Below the pieces are notes generated by a model. The model made no database searches and was not told the DNA's origin. It saw only the letters and a list, made by a program, of their open reading frames with translations. From Aureispira sp. CCB-QB1 (GTDB lineage: Bacteria > Bacteroidota > Bacteroidia > Chitinophagales > Saprospiraceae), in the NCBI RefSeq assembly GCF_000724545.1, contig NZ_JHBV01000138.1:1-64000 (forward strand): a stretch of 64,000 bases of DNA, written 5' to 3'. Positions within the stretch are counted from its first letter, which is position 1. Each line of letters begins with the position of its first letter. The position numbers and the translations under genes were made by a program. Positions 1 to 7,825 of this stretch are shown here, one piece after another.

Positions 1-38
1 GGCGCTATATATAAAAATAATGGAGTGTGGTGTTCCTC

Positions 39-76
39 GGGCTTCTAGCACAAAAGGTCAATGAAGCCCTTTTTTT
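39..76 (+). terminator. Intrinsic terminator in repeat copy 1
   Basis: GGGCTTC (39-45) pairs with GAAGCCC (63-69) and is followed by seven T. Confidence 0.7.
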
Positions 77-135
77 CGATTTTGATGCGCTTAATAAGGC
101 GCTATATATAAAGATAATGGAGTGTGGTGTTCCTC

Positions 136-174
136 GGGCTTCTAGCACAAAAGGTCAACGAAGCCCTTTTTTTT
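136..174 (+). terminator. Intrinsic terminator in repeat copy 2
   Basis: Same GGGCTTC/GAAGCCC stem (136-142 and 160-166) followed by eight T. Confidence 0.7.
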
Positions 175-233
175 CGATTTTAATGCGCTTAATAGGGCGC
201 TATATATAAAGATAATGGAGTGTGGTGTTCCTT

Positions 234-267
234 GCCTCTTCTAGCATAGCTAGAGGAGGCTTTCTTA
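234..267 (+). terminator. Strong hairpin in repeat copy 3
   Basis: A 12-bp stem, GCCTCTTCTAGC (234-245) against GCTAGAGGAGGC (249-260), with an ATA loop and one G-U pair, followed by TTTCTT. The stem differs completely from copies 1 and 2 although the flank before it is conserved. Confidence 0.7.
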
Positions 268-378
268 TTTAAACAGAAGTTATCTTTCTTCTGTTATTAA
301 GAAAGGTCTAGTACTACAGACTTAGTATTTAATATTAAAAACGATCCATTATTTTATGATGATATGGTTAGGTTTTTC

Positions 379-408
379 TTGTAACAGTAACCCAATCTTG
401 TATACTTG
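379..408 (+). promoter_or_regulatory. Bacteroidota-type promoter for the SDR gene
   Basis: TTG at 379-381, a 19-nt spacer, then TATACTTG at 401-408. This is 7 of 8 to the TAnnTTTG -7 element at the expected spacing, about 40 nt before the ATG at 448. Confidence 0.55.
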
Positions 409-447
409 ACTTGATAGAATCAAACAAACTAAAAAAGAAATCTATTT

Positions 448-1863
448 ATGAACATACTACTAACTGGAGCTACGGGGTATATAGGGAAACGCCTCTTACC
501 AATATTGGTTGCCCAAGGTCATCGTGTTATTTGTTGTGTTAGAGACCCTAAGCGCTTTAATCCTCCTAAGTCATTGCTGCCCAACATTGAGGTTTTAAAG
601 GTAGATTTATTAGATGCTATCAGTCTAGAGCAAATCCCTACTGATATAGATGCAGCTTACTATTTGGTACACTCTATGTCTGCTTCTAAAGATTACCTTG
701 CTCTTGAAAAACAATCTGCTCTAAATTTTAGACTTGCCTTGAATAAAACACGCGTAACACAAGTACTATATTTAAGTGGCATCACCAATGAAGACGTACT
801 TTCCAAACATTTGAATTCAAGAAAAAATGTAGAAAATGAATTAAAAAAAGGCAATTATCACTTGACGACATTGAGAGCAGGAATTATCATTGGCTCTGGT
901 AGTGCTTCTTTTGAAATTATTAGAGACTTGGTCGAAAAACTTCCCATCATGATTGCTCCTAAATGGCTAAATACAAAATGCCAACCTATTGGTGTAACTG
1001 ATGTTCTAAGTTTTTTATCAAAAGCACTTTTTTGTAAAGCAGTTTATGATAAAAGTTTTGATATAGGAGGAGCAGATATTCTATCTTATAAAGAAATGTT
1101 ATTAGGTTTTGCCAAATCTAGAAATTTAAAACGTTGGATTTATACCCTTCCGATTATGACGCCTAGATTATCCTCTTATTGGCTCTTTTTTGTGACTTCT
1201 ACTTCTTACAAGTTAGCTGTAGCTTTAGTCGATAGTATGAAGGTTGAAGTTATTTGCAAAAATTCTGAAATTAACAGCATCCTAAATATTCGTCCTATTG
1301 GTTATCAAGAAGCCTTATCAAAAGCTTTTGCCAAAATAGACAGTAATCAAATCGTATCTAGTTGGAAAGATTCACAAGTAAGTGGTCGGCTCCATTTTAA
1401 TATCTCTGATTTTATTGACGTACCTTCTTATGGCTGCTTTAAAGATGTTAGAACACGCTTGGTCAAATCCAAAGAACGAGCAAAGGAAAATATATGGAAA
1501 ATTGGAGGAGAAAACGGTTGGTATAAAGGGGATTTTTTATGGCAACTTAGGGGGTATATAGATAAACTTTTTGGTGGGGTAGGGTTAAGAAGAGGGAGAA
1601 CCAATAAAACGTCTTTGACTGCGGGAGATGCGTTAGACTTTTGGCGAGTTCTATATGCCAATCGGGAAGAGGGTAGGCTACTGTTATTTGCAGAAATGAA
1701 ACTGCCAGGTGAGGCTTGGTTGGAATTTAGGATCAAGGATAATCAATTAATCCAAACTGCTACTTTTAGACCTAGAGGTCTATTAGGAAGATTGTATTGG
1801 TATGCTGTTTATCCTTTTCATGGTTATATTTTTAAAGGAATGATTACAGCGATTAATCAATAA
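448..1863 (+). CDS. SDR-family NAD(P)-binding protein with C-terminal DUF2867
   Basis: 471 residues. The N-terminus has a Rossmann fold with GATGYIG at residues 7-13 (GxxGxxG), as in atypical short-chain dehydrogenases of the NmrA/YbjT group. The last ~150 residues resemble DUF2867, the usual C-terminal partner in these ~480-residue proteins, so the architecture appears complete. The substrate is unknown; relatives are annotated as NAD(P)H-binding oxidoreductases and the catalytic activity is not established. It stands alone, with its own promoter and a hairpin overlapping the stop codon. Family is confident, reaction is not. Confidence 0.85.
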   Translation: MNILLTGATGYIGKRLLPILVAQGHRVICCVRDPKRFNPPKSLLPNIEVLKVDLLDAISLEQIPTDIDAAYYLVHSMSASKDYLALEKQSALNFRLALNKTRVTQVLYLSGITNEDVLSKHLNSRKNVENELKKGNYHLTTLRAGIIIGSGSASFEIIRDLVEKLPIMIAPKWLNTKCQPIGVTDVLSFLSKALFCKAVYDKSFDIGGADILSYKEMLLGFAKSRNLKRWIYTLPIMTPRLSSYWLFFVTSTSYKLAVALVDSMKVEVICKNSEINSILNIRPIGYQEALSKAFAKIDSNQIVSSWKDSQVSGRLHFNISDFIDVPSYGCFKDVRTRLVKSKERAKENIWKIGGENGWYKGDFLWQLRGYIDKLFGGVGLRRGRTNKTSLTAGDALDFWRVLYANREEGRLLLFAEMKLPGEAWLEFRIKDNQLIQTATFRPRGLLGRLYWYAVYPFHGYIFKGMITAINQ

Positions 1864-1898
1864 AAAAATCCGCACAATAGGGATAAAATTATGCGGAC
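1862..1898 (-). terminator. Hairpin with T-run on the minus strand
   Basis: CCGCACAA (1870-1877) pairs with TTATGCGG (1889-1896). Seven A at 1862-1868 become a T-run on the minus strand. It would end a minus-strand transcript covering the micro-ORF at 2013-2066 and could also act as a weak stop for the plus gene ending at 1863. Confidence 0.5.
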
Positions 1899-2012
1899 AA
1901 ACTAAGTGCTATGTTTTAGGGTTTGATATAAGAAACTTAGCATTTATGTTCATAATATACACTTTGTGGGGAAAGCTTACATAATCTTATTTCTTTTATC
2001 ACTTCAACGTTT

Positions 2013-2066
2013 CTAAAATTTGATATTTCTACCATCATAGGTTAATGATACCATTACACTCAACAT
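2013..2066 (-). CDS. Putative micro-ORF A (17 aa, TYDGRNI peptide)
   Basis: ATG at 2066, stop TAG at 2013. The encoded peptide is MLSVMVSLTYDGRNIKF, with an internal ATG at 2054 that would give 13 residues. The reason to take it seriously is a second micro-ORF beside the replication origin (18431-18481) that ends in TFTYDGRNI. The seven shared residues are written with three different synonymous codons. A minus-strand hairpin terminator lies ~115 nt downstream. A weak -7-like TACTTTTC lies upstream. No signal peptide or known family is recognised. Overlapping alternative frames exist, so coding is inferred. Confidence 0.4.
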   Translation of the reverse strand: MLSVMVSLTYDGRNIKF

Positions 2067-2134
2067 AATTTTTTAATTTTTTTGACGAAAAGTAACCACT
2101 AAAATTTTGATCATTTATTTGAGATAATTAAGCT

Positions 2135-2170
2135 CAAAAAAAGGCTGTTCTCATTAGAAGAAAACAGCCT
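2135..2170 (-). terminator. Intrinsic terminator, minus strand
   Basis: AGGCTGTT (2142-2149) pairs with AACAGCCT (2163-2170); the A-run 2136-2142 gives T7 on the minus strand. It may serve the small RNA and also read-through from the minus gene ending at 2396. Confidence 0.65.
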
Positions 2171-2232
2171 CTATATCTTTATCATCCCCCAATGATAAAA
2201 ACTGTAATCGTTTGAGATTATATTTAATCACC
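2135..2232 (-). ncRNA. Candidate small RNA (~100 nt), possibly encoding a 25-aa peptide
   Basis: On the minus strand a perfect -7 box TATGTTTG (plus 2239-2246) would start a transcript near 2231. It ends at a good terminator (2142-2170 plus T7). In between, TATCAT and ATGATA form a second hairpin with a G-rich loop. The same stretch is open from a GTG at 2231 to a TAA at 2154 (25 codons). That GTG overlaps AAGGAGGTGAT, a full match to the anti-Shine-Dalgarno, which is unusual in Bacteroidota. No clear -33 element is seen. Whether this is an RNA, a leaderless mini-gene or both is open. Confidence 0.35.
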
Positions 2233-2395
2233 TCCTTACAAACATAGGCGATTTTTACTCCTACGAAAAACCTTTTTGAACCTAAAAATAAATTCCCAAG
2301 CTTTAATAAAAGCCAAAAACCAACTAATAATCAACAACTTAAACAAAGTTCATTATAATTTTCTATCTACTTTTCTTTTAAAAAAAAAAGTTTAA

Positions 2396-3907
2396 CTAAA
2401 AGGATATATTTCCTACATGTCGAAAATAAAGTTGTCGGAAAGGGGTTTGGCTGATTTGATTATCTAACCACTCTATGTAATTAAAATAGGTTAACATTTC
2501 CTTTTCATGGTTGGCTGCTTTTTTTAAATATTCAATCAATTCTTTTTTAAAATTAATAAGCAATGGCTTGTGCTCTATTTTGGGAGTTTTTATCAATTTT
2601 ACCATGAGCGAAATGAGTGTTTTTTCAAAAAAAAGCAAATTCTCATTTTTTCTAAGATGTCGTCTAAAATTATTTAAGAAAGAAGCTAGTAAGATATATT
2701 CCTCTTCTTCATAATAAATGATTATTTTGAGTAACAAAGCAAAATACTTGATAATCTGATCAATATTCTTATTGTCTAGATATTCGTCTATAGTTTTTAA
2801 TGCCACAGCATAATTTTGAGTCGCATAATAATAAATGGCTATTTTGTAATACCAAATACCAAAATTTGATGGAGGGATTGTCTTTTTTAGTGATTCGATA
2901 ACAGGAGTTTGTTCGACCATATACTGATAACTCGCCTCTAATTGACCTGTAGTAAGATAGACATCCATTTCAGTTAAAATAATCACCAAGCTAAGGTTGT
3001 TTGTCACACACATAGAGCTATTTTTCATTTCTTCTAGTATTGGAATAACAGCTTCTACTGTTGGAGCATAAGTCATTTGGCTCATCAGAGCAGCATGGTA
3101 ATAAGGTTGGTATGTTTCTAAAACTGCTTCAGGATACTGTTTTAAGACGGAAGTAAGTTGTCTTGCATATTGATAAATTCTTTGAGGTTGGCGAAGCACA
3201 GCCATCAATAATCTTCTCAATTGCAACTCTACCACAATAACCGAAAGGCTTGTTGCTTCTGCAGTCATGGCATAGGCAGGTAGCGTTTTATCCATATCCA
3301 CAGCAATGTCCCAAACTTGTCTAGAATTCTGCTCCATAAGGTAAAACATCATACGACCAGTATTCGTTTGATACATCTGATATTTGTCCAAGATAGCTAC
3401 AGACGCTCTAAATTTTTTGATATTTTCGTCTAAAGTCGATAATTCAACATCTCGATAGTGAAATTTAGACGTTTCTAAACTAAACCACCAGTGATACAAT
3501 ATAGGAACATAAAAGATTTGGTCGTGTAGTTGAGCCAAATTCAATAAGTCTTCCAATTTTTCTTTGGCGGCATGAATCAATCCTTTTTCTCTTAATACTC
3601 CAATATCCCCTAGTCCTTCTATCAAGATTGAATCAATATTGTTCTGCGTTTTCTGTAGTTTTAAACTTTTCAAAATTTGATTGTACAAGTGCTGCTGAAT
3701 ACCACTCAATCCTTTTACAGCTTGAAACTTCTTTTTAAACTTTTCTCTATCAACAAGCTCTACTTTATCTAGGTAATCAAACACTTGAATATAAAATGCC
3801 TCCTTATTTTTGCTATATTTTTTGGTAAATAATTTAAACGATCTTTTTTCCCCTTTTTTTAAACTTTTGATTAGTTCATGTAACTTAAATACTGTAATTC
3901 TTTGCAT
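2396..3907 (-). CDS. Large helical-repeat protein, paralogue of the gene at 4172
   Basis: 503 residues, no signal peptide and no obvious membrane segment; strongly helical and rich in Lys, Tyr and Leu, in the manner of TPR-like solenoids. The first ~90 residues carry a pattern shared with the divergent neighbour: KGEKRSFKLFTKKY here and REEKRYFKLYLKG there, followed in both by a QxxLYNQILKSLKL-like stretch. No catalytic motif is visible. I recognise the type only as a conserved hypothetical family seen as multiple paralogues in Saprospiria-like genomes; the function is unknown and the protein probably acts in the cytoplasm as a scaffold. Confidence 0.7.
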   Translation of the reverse strand: MQRITVFKLHELIKSLKKGEKRSFKLFTKKYSKNKEAFYIQVFDYLDKVELVDREKFKKKFQAVKGLSGIQQHLYNQILKSLKLQKTQNNIDSILIEGLGDIGVLREKGLIHAAKEKLEDLLNLAQLHDQIFYVPILYHWWFSLETSKFHYRDVELSTLDENIKKFRASVAILDKYQMYQTNTGRMMFYLMEQNSRQVWDIAVDMDKTLPAYAMTAEATSLSVIVVELQLRRLLMAVLRQPQRIYQYARQLTSVLKQYPEAVLETYQPYYHAALMSQMTYAPTVEAVIPILEEMKNSSMCVTNNLSLVIILTEMDVYLTTGQLEASYQYMVEQTPVIESLKKTIPPSNFGIWYYKIAIYYYATQNYAVALKTIDEYLDNKNIDQIIKYFALLLKIIIYYEEEEYILLASFLNNFRRHLRKNENLLFFEKTLISLMVKLIKTPKIEHKPLLINFKKELIEYLKKAANHEKEMLTYFNYIEWLDNQISQTPFRQLYFRHVGNISF

Positions 3908-4171
3908 TGTTTTGTTGTTGTTAATAAGAACATTCTGTTACAAGCATTCAAATCTGTTGCGTTTTGTCATAAATCAGTGTCTCCAAAGTAGACTTTTTAA
4001 GTTTGCAAATTAAGGAAACCACTTTAAAATAACTCCTACCAAATACATATAATTTACCTCAAATTATTTTAATAATAATACCTAATATCGCCCCTAACAT
4101 AACATACAACTACAAAAAGTCTTTATCTTAGAGTTGATTGATTCATTTGTAAATTAAGCATTCCCCTATTC

Positions 4172-5689
4172 ATGCAAAAGAAGAATACATTACATAATTT
4201 ATTCTTAATTATACAATCCATGACGCGAGAAGAGAAGCGTTATTTTAAACTTTATTTAAAGGGATTAGGAAAGAAAGAAGGACATCAAAGTAAATTATTT
4301 GACTTAATAAGTAAGCAAGAAGAATTTGAGGAAACTGCCATCAAGAAAAAACTCCAAACTACCTTCCCCAGCCAAAACAAAAGTGCACTTCAAATCAATA
4401 CCTATCAAAATATTCTTAGATGTCTCAATTTATTTTACACCAATACATATGCCGAGACCAAAGTCCTAGAGTTGCTCAAAACAATAAAGCTATTATATAC
4501 CAAAAATTTGTTCACGCTTGTTTTACCAGAAATAGAAAAAGCTAAAAAATTAGCTTTAGAGCACAAATGCATTACCTTATTACCTCAAATATTATTTTGG
4601 GATTTCAAAGTACGGGGGCAGGCATTTTCTTTTAACAATACCTCTAAAGAACAGTTAGAGGACAAGTTCGAAGAATTTGAACTGATTTTAGAGCAAATTC
4701 AAAATTTTTATACATATACCAAAAGTTGGACAAAGTTCTATATTTATGTTCGGCACTACTTTGGTAATAACACAACCAAACACTCAAGCACTAACCCCGA
4801 TTTCATCCAACACCTTCCACCTCCCAATAACTTACATGCGCTCTTATTGGATAATAAAACAAAATCTCTTCAAGCGTATATTAGCAACGATTATGACACC
4901 AGCGTCACTTTTACAATCAAGTCATTACAAGCTTTAGAAGAGTCATCCAGAGTAATCAAAGAGTATTTTGCGGAATACCTTAGTTGTTTGTATCGAATTA
5001 TCGGTAATTCCATAGCTCGAAAAAACTGGGAGATGAGCCAACAATATTTAAAGAAACTAGAGACATTGCCTAGTGATTTTTGGACGATTGCTACCTATGC
5101 TATTTATTACGAATTATTATTTCATTATGGCTTTAGGTCTGGCGACCTCAATAGAACTCAAGCAACGAGCAAATTATCTAAAAAACTATTAGCTGAAAAC
5201 AAACCTCAACTCAATTTCACCGTACAACGAGATCAAAGTATTGCCATTGCTGTCAATGCTTTTTACCATCAAGATTATGACGAATGTATTGACTATCTAA
5301 CAGCTTTAGAAGCTTTAAAATACGAAGATATCAATATGCAAAACACCATTAAAATTATGCTAATGTTGGCCTATTACGAAAAAAAAGAATACCTGCTCTT
5401 GCCTTCTATCATTCGTTCTAATTATCGTTTTTTTAAAAAAGATGGTCCTCGAAAAAGTTTTGGTTATACCATCACTCAAGCCTTAAACAAAGCGTCCAAA
5501 ACAATTGATGAAGCAAAGAAAGTTCAAATTTTTTCAGCCTTAAAAAAAGAGCTGACTTTACATCACAACTCTTATTACAACGGAACATTAATGTTTTTTG
5601 ACATTCGTGTATGGTTACACAGCAAGATTCATAATCTTGACATTGCAAAATCGCTGGTAGAATTTAGGGACAAAGATTTAATCAATTAA
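4172..5689 (+). CDS. Large helical-repeat protein, paralogue of the gene at 2396
   Basis: 505 residues, almost the same length as its divergent neighbour and similar at the N-terminus (REEKRYFKLYL, then SALQINTYQNILRCLNLFY). Later parts are helical and TPR-like but weakly alike, so the duplication is old. The two genes are transcribed away from each other from a ~260-bp AT-rich gap (3908-4171). No signal peptide, membrane segment or active site is seen. Function unknown. Confidence 0.7.
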   Translation: MQKKNTLHNLFLIIQSMTREEKRYFKLYLKGLGKKEGHQSKLFDLISKQEEFEETAIKKKLQTTFPSQNKSALQINTYQNILRCLNLFYTNTYAETKVLELLKTIKLLYTKNLFTLVLPEIEKAKKLALEHKCITLLPQILFWDFKVRGQAFSFNNTSKEQLEDKFEEFELILEQIQNFYTYTKSWTKFYIYVRHYFGNNTTKHSSTNPDFIQHLPPPNNLHALLLDNKTKSLQAYISNDYDTSVTFTIKSLQALEESSRVIKEYFAEYLSCLYRIIGNSIARKNWEMSQQYLKKLETLPSDFWTIATYAIYYELLFHYGFRSGDLNRTQATSKLSKKLLAENKPQLNFTVQRDQSIAIAVNAFYHQDYDECIDYLTALEALKYEDINMQNTIKIMLMLAYYEKKEYLLLPSIIRSNYRFFKKDGPRKSFGYTITQALNKASKTIDEAKKVQIFSALKKELTLHHNSYYNGTLMFFDIRVWLHSKIHNLDIAKSLVEFRDKDLIN

Positions 5690-5757
5690 ACGATACCACT
5701 AATGAGCAATTTTGTTTCTTCTCCAATGTTGATTTTTACCAACGCTATTTTTTAAAT

Positions 5758-6582
5758 TTATTTTAGCAACTTGGTAATTGCCGAAGATTGAGACAAGACT
5801 TTCATTTGATGAATGGCAGCATCGTTGAGTCGAATTAATCGTTCATCTTGCGCCAGACCATCCTTAATATATTCTGCATTAATATTTTCTAAATTGGCCA
5901 ATACCAATAGTTGTTCTGCGGTTGCAAAATCTCGCATATTTCCCTTTTTATTAGGGTTTGCCACACGCCATTGTTTAGCAGTAATACCAAACAATGCAAC
6001 ATTTATTAAATCTGCTTCACTTGCATACACAATCCCCCCTTGCTCGGTTCCCTCTAGCTTGAAAGGAATTAAATTTTCTCGAATAGAGTCTGTTAATATT
6101 TCATAATTCACTTTACTCAGAATACGTTTAACATTCCATTCCAATGTTTCTTTAGCTTCCTCTGCTTCTTGTGCTTTGAGTCGTTGAAACTCTTTGATCA
6201 TGTACACATAAAACTCAGGACTCAACCATGTTGCAAACTGAATGGCAATATCACTATGTGCATAAGTTCCTCCGTAACGTCCCGCTTTTGCTTGTAAACC
6301 AGTAGCATTGGTTCGAGCAATCCATTTTTTGGTAGACATCAAAAAGGTATTCTTGATGAACTCCGTTTTAATGTGGTGGAATTCCACCACATTAAAACTA
6401 GGGTTGTGTACTTTTTCCCATACCCCTAAGAATTCTAATGTAGAACCTGTTCTCAACCAGTTTCTTATATAATCTCTTGGGTCTCCCTCTAATCCACGAA
6501 CCATATCCGTTAAGCAGATAAAATCACCTGCTGAATTAGAAATTAGTCCAATTTCTTTATCTTGGATTATTATTTTCTTCAT
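5758..6582 (-). CDS. KilA-N domain DNA-binding protein
   Basis: The ATG at 6582 is chosen over a TTG at 6600. Residues ~1-140 match the KilA-N fold of phage and plasmid regulators, with landmarks NPSFNVVEFHHIK, WIARTNATGLQAKAGRYGGTYAHSDIAIQFATWLSPEF and IKEFQRLK. The second half is a helical region of unknown role. KilA-N proteins bind DNA and are typical of phages, plasmids and other mobile DNA, which fits the rep, res and par genes in this window. It starts 24 nt downstream of the ceramide reductase gene. The coding region holds a 32-bp perfect palindrome (6366-6397). Target unknown. Confidence 0.85.
   Translation of the reverse strand: MKKIIIQDKEIGLISNSAGDFICLTDMVRGLEGDPRDYIRNWLRTGSTLEFLGVWEKVHNPSFNVVEFHHIKTEFIKNTFLMSTKKWIARTNATGLQAKAGRYGGTYAHSDIAIQFATWLSPEFYVYMIKEFQRLKAQEAEEAKETLEWNVKRILSKVNYEILTDSIRENLIPFKLEGTEQGGIVYASEADLINVALFGITAKQWRVANPNKKGNMRDFATAEQLLVLANLENINAEYIKDGLAQDERLIRLNDAAIHQMKVLSQSSAITKLLK
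6366..6397. repeat. 32-bp perfect palindrome within the KilA-N gene
   Basis: The arms TTTTAATGTGGTGG and CCACCACATTAAAA are joined by AATT with no mismatch. It encodes part of the conserved FNVVEFHHIK segment. It could be a DNA-binding site, for example for KilA-N itself, or a strong mRNA cruciform or hairpin. Confidence 0.95.
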
Positions 6583-6606
6583 GTTTTTAATTTCTCTCAA
6601 GCAGTT

Positions 6607-7596
6607 TTACAACCACCCCTTCTCTTTATACCAATCTATCGTTGACTTAAATCCTTCTTCAATAGATACCGTTTGTTGAAACCCTAATTCTTTGACTGCT
6701 TTATTAGAACTACAATACCAAGAAGGTCTAGTAATTCGATAAGCCCTATCTTTGTTCAAAGCAACATCCATCCCAAACCAAGATTCTAAGATTTGCCCAA
6801 AGAACCCCAATATAAAGATTACAAAATGAGGAATTTTAATCGTCCACGTTTTTTTATTCATTGCTTTAGAAGCAATATCGCCCAATTGTTTCCAATTATA
6901 ACACTCCAAAGATCCTAAAAAGTAAACCTCTCCAACCGAATTAGGGTGCGTTGCTGCTTGATACATACCTTGCACCAAATCTCGAACATGAATCAAACTC
7001 ATTTCCTTAGGAGTAAATCCCATCATGGCACTAACTCCATTATTAATAGCTTTGAAAAAAGCAAAAATCTCTGTGTCTCGTGGACCATAGACGCCAGGAG
7101 GGCGCACAATTGTAAAAGGTACTCGATCTGCATATTCTTTAGTCACTTCTTCTTGTGCAACTTTACTATCACCATAAGGCTCTATTGGCTTTAAGGGCGA
7201 GCTTTCATCTACTTCGCTTCCCATTTCTGCATATCCAGTAGCAGCCATACTACTTGTCACTAAAACACGCTTGATAGTTGGAGTATGTGCCGCAGCCTCC
7301 ATCACATTACGTGTCATTTCCACATTTCCCTTCATAAAGCCTTCTTTGGTCAAAGCTTTTACAACCCCTGCAATGTGATAAATATAATTTGCCCCTTGAA
7401 AAGCAAGTTTTAGATCCTCGGCACTATTTAATCCACAAGTATGCAATGTTACCTCTTTTCCTTCTAACCATTTCAAGTTACTAGAGGGACGCACAATGGC
7501 ATGAACTTCATGTCCTTGTTCCAATAAATAGTCGACCAAGTGACTACCAACAAAGCCATTGGCTCCTGTTACAAATGAAACAATCTTCTTTTCCAT
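6607..7596 (-). CDS. NAD-dependent epimerase/dehydratase family, probable ketosphinganine (ceramide) reductase
   Basis: 329 residues of the extended SDR class. It has VTGANGFVGSHL near residue 9, and YGDSK provides the YxxxK catalytic pair. The family includes 3-beta-HSD and dihydroflavonol-reductase-like enzymes. The divergent neighbour is a serine palmitoyltransferase and the next gene a GNAT-fold acyltransferase. These are the three functions that make bacterial ceramide (Spt, ceramide synthase, CerR-type reductase, defined in Caulobacter). I therefore infer reduction of the 3-keto group of the long-chain base or ceramide. Alternative: another sugar or sterol-like SDR. Family certain, substrate inferred from context. 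Confidence 0.7.
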   Translation of the reverse strand: MEKKIVSFVTGANGFVGSHLVDYLLEQGHEVHAIVRPSSNLKWLEGKEVTLHTCGLNSAEDLKLAFQGANYIYHIAGVVKALTKEGFMKGNVEMTRNVMEAAAHTPTIKRVLVTSSMAATGYAEMGSEVDESSPLKPIEPYGDSKVAQEEVTKEYADRVPFTIVRPPGVYGPRDTEIFAFFKAINNGVSAMMGFTPKEMSLIHVRDLVQGMYQAATHPNSVGEVYFLGSLECYNWKQLGDIASKAMNKKTWTIKIPHFVIFILGFFGQILESWFGMDVALNKDRAYRITRPSWYCSSNKAVKELGFQQTVSIEEGFKSTIDWYKEKGWL

Positions 7597-7711
7597 TTTA
7601 TGCTTATTTTCAGATAATTATAAAAAAATGTCTTATATAAAAATGCCTTTATAAAGAGGCTTGATGGAGTAATTTTTGTTACGAATGTATGCTTTTTGCA
7701 ATAAATAGTAC

Positions 7712-7719
7712 TACTTTTG
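7712..7719 (+). promoter_or_regulatory. -7 element for spt
   Basis: TACTTTTG matches TAnnTTTG exactly, ~107 nt before the spt ATG. No clear TTG at -33. The implied ~100-nt leader contains short inverted repeats. Confidence 0.4.
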
Positions 7720-7825
7720 CGAACACATATGAAAATAAGTAATCCTTATTACTTGAACATTCGATTAATTTTTAAAGATAAGAAAAGTATTTTTCTTAGT
7801 TTTAGAGACCAAAAATAATCATTTT

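Larger units (their letters stand above)
1..265 (+). repeat. Tandem ~97-bp repeats, each with a terminator
   Basis: Three copies start at about 1, 98 and 196 with the core GGCGCTATATATAAA and the shared stretch TGGAGTGTGGTGTTCCT. The first two copies are nearly identical over their full length; the third diverges after the shared stretch. The window begins at a repeat boundary, so more copies may lie upstream. Short ORFs can be read (for example ATG at 20) but nothing convincing supports them. Each copy contains a hairpin followed by T residues. Confidence 0.85.

Noticed and set aside
27-209. 60-residue ORF across the tandem repeats
   Set aside because: It reads through two hairpin terminators, has repeat-derived sequence in shifting frames, and lacks a promoter or homologue.
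1917-2039. Other short minus-strand frames (e.g. a 33-codon ORF from ATG ATG GTA) overlapping micro-ORF A
   Set aside because: No second example in the window supports these frames, whereas the TYDGRNI frame is repeated at 18.4 kb with synonymous changes.
2221-2235. ATCACCTCCTTA as a remnant of a 16S rRNA 3' end
   Set aside because: Only the anti-SD stretch matches; no other rRNA sequence is nearby.
5758-6600. Phage-derived element around the KilA-N gene
   Set aside because: No integrase, structural phage genes or attachment-site repeats flank it; the neighbours are metabolic genes.
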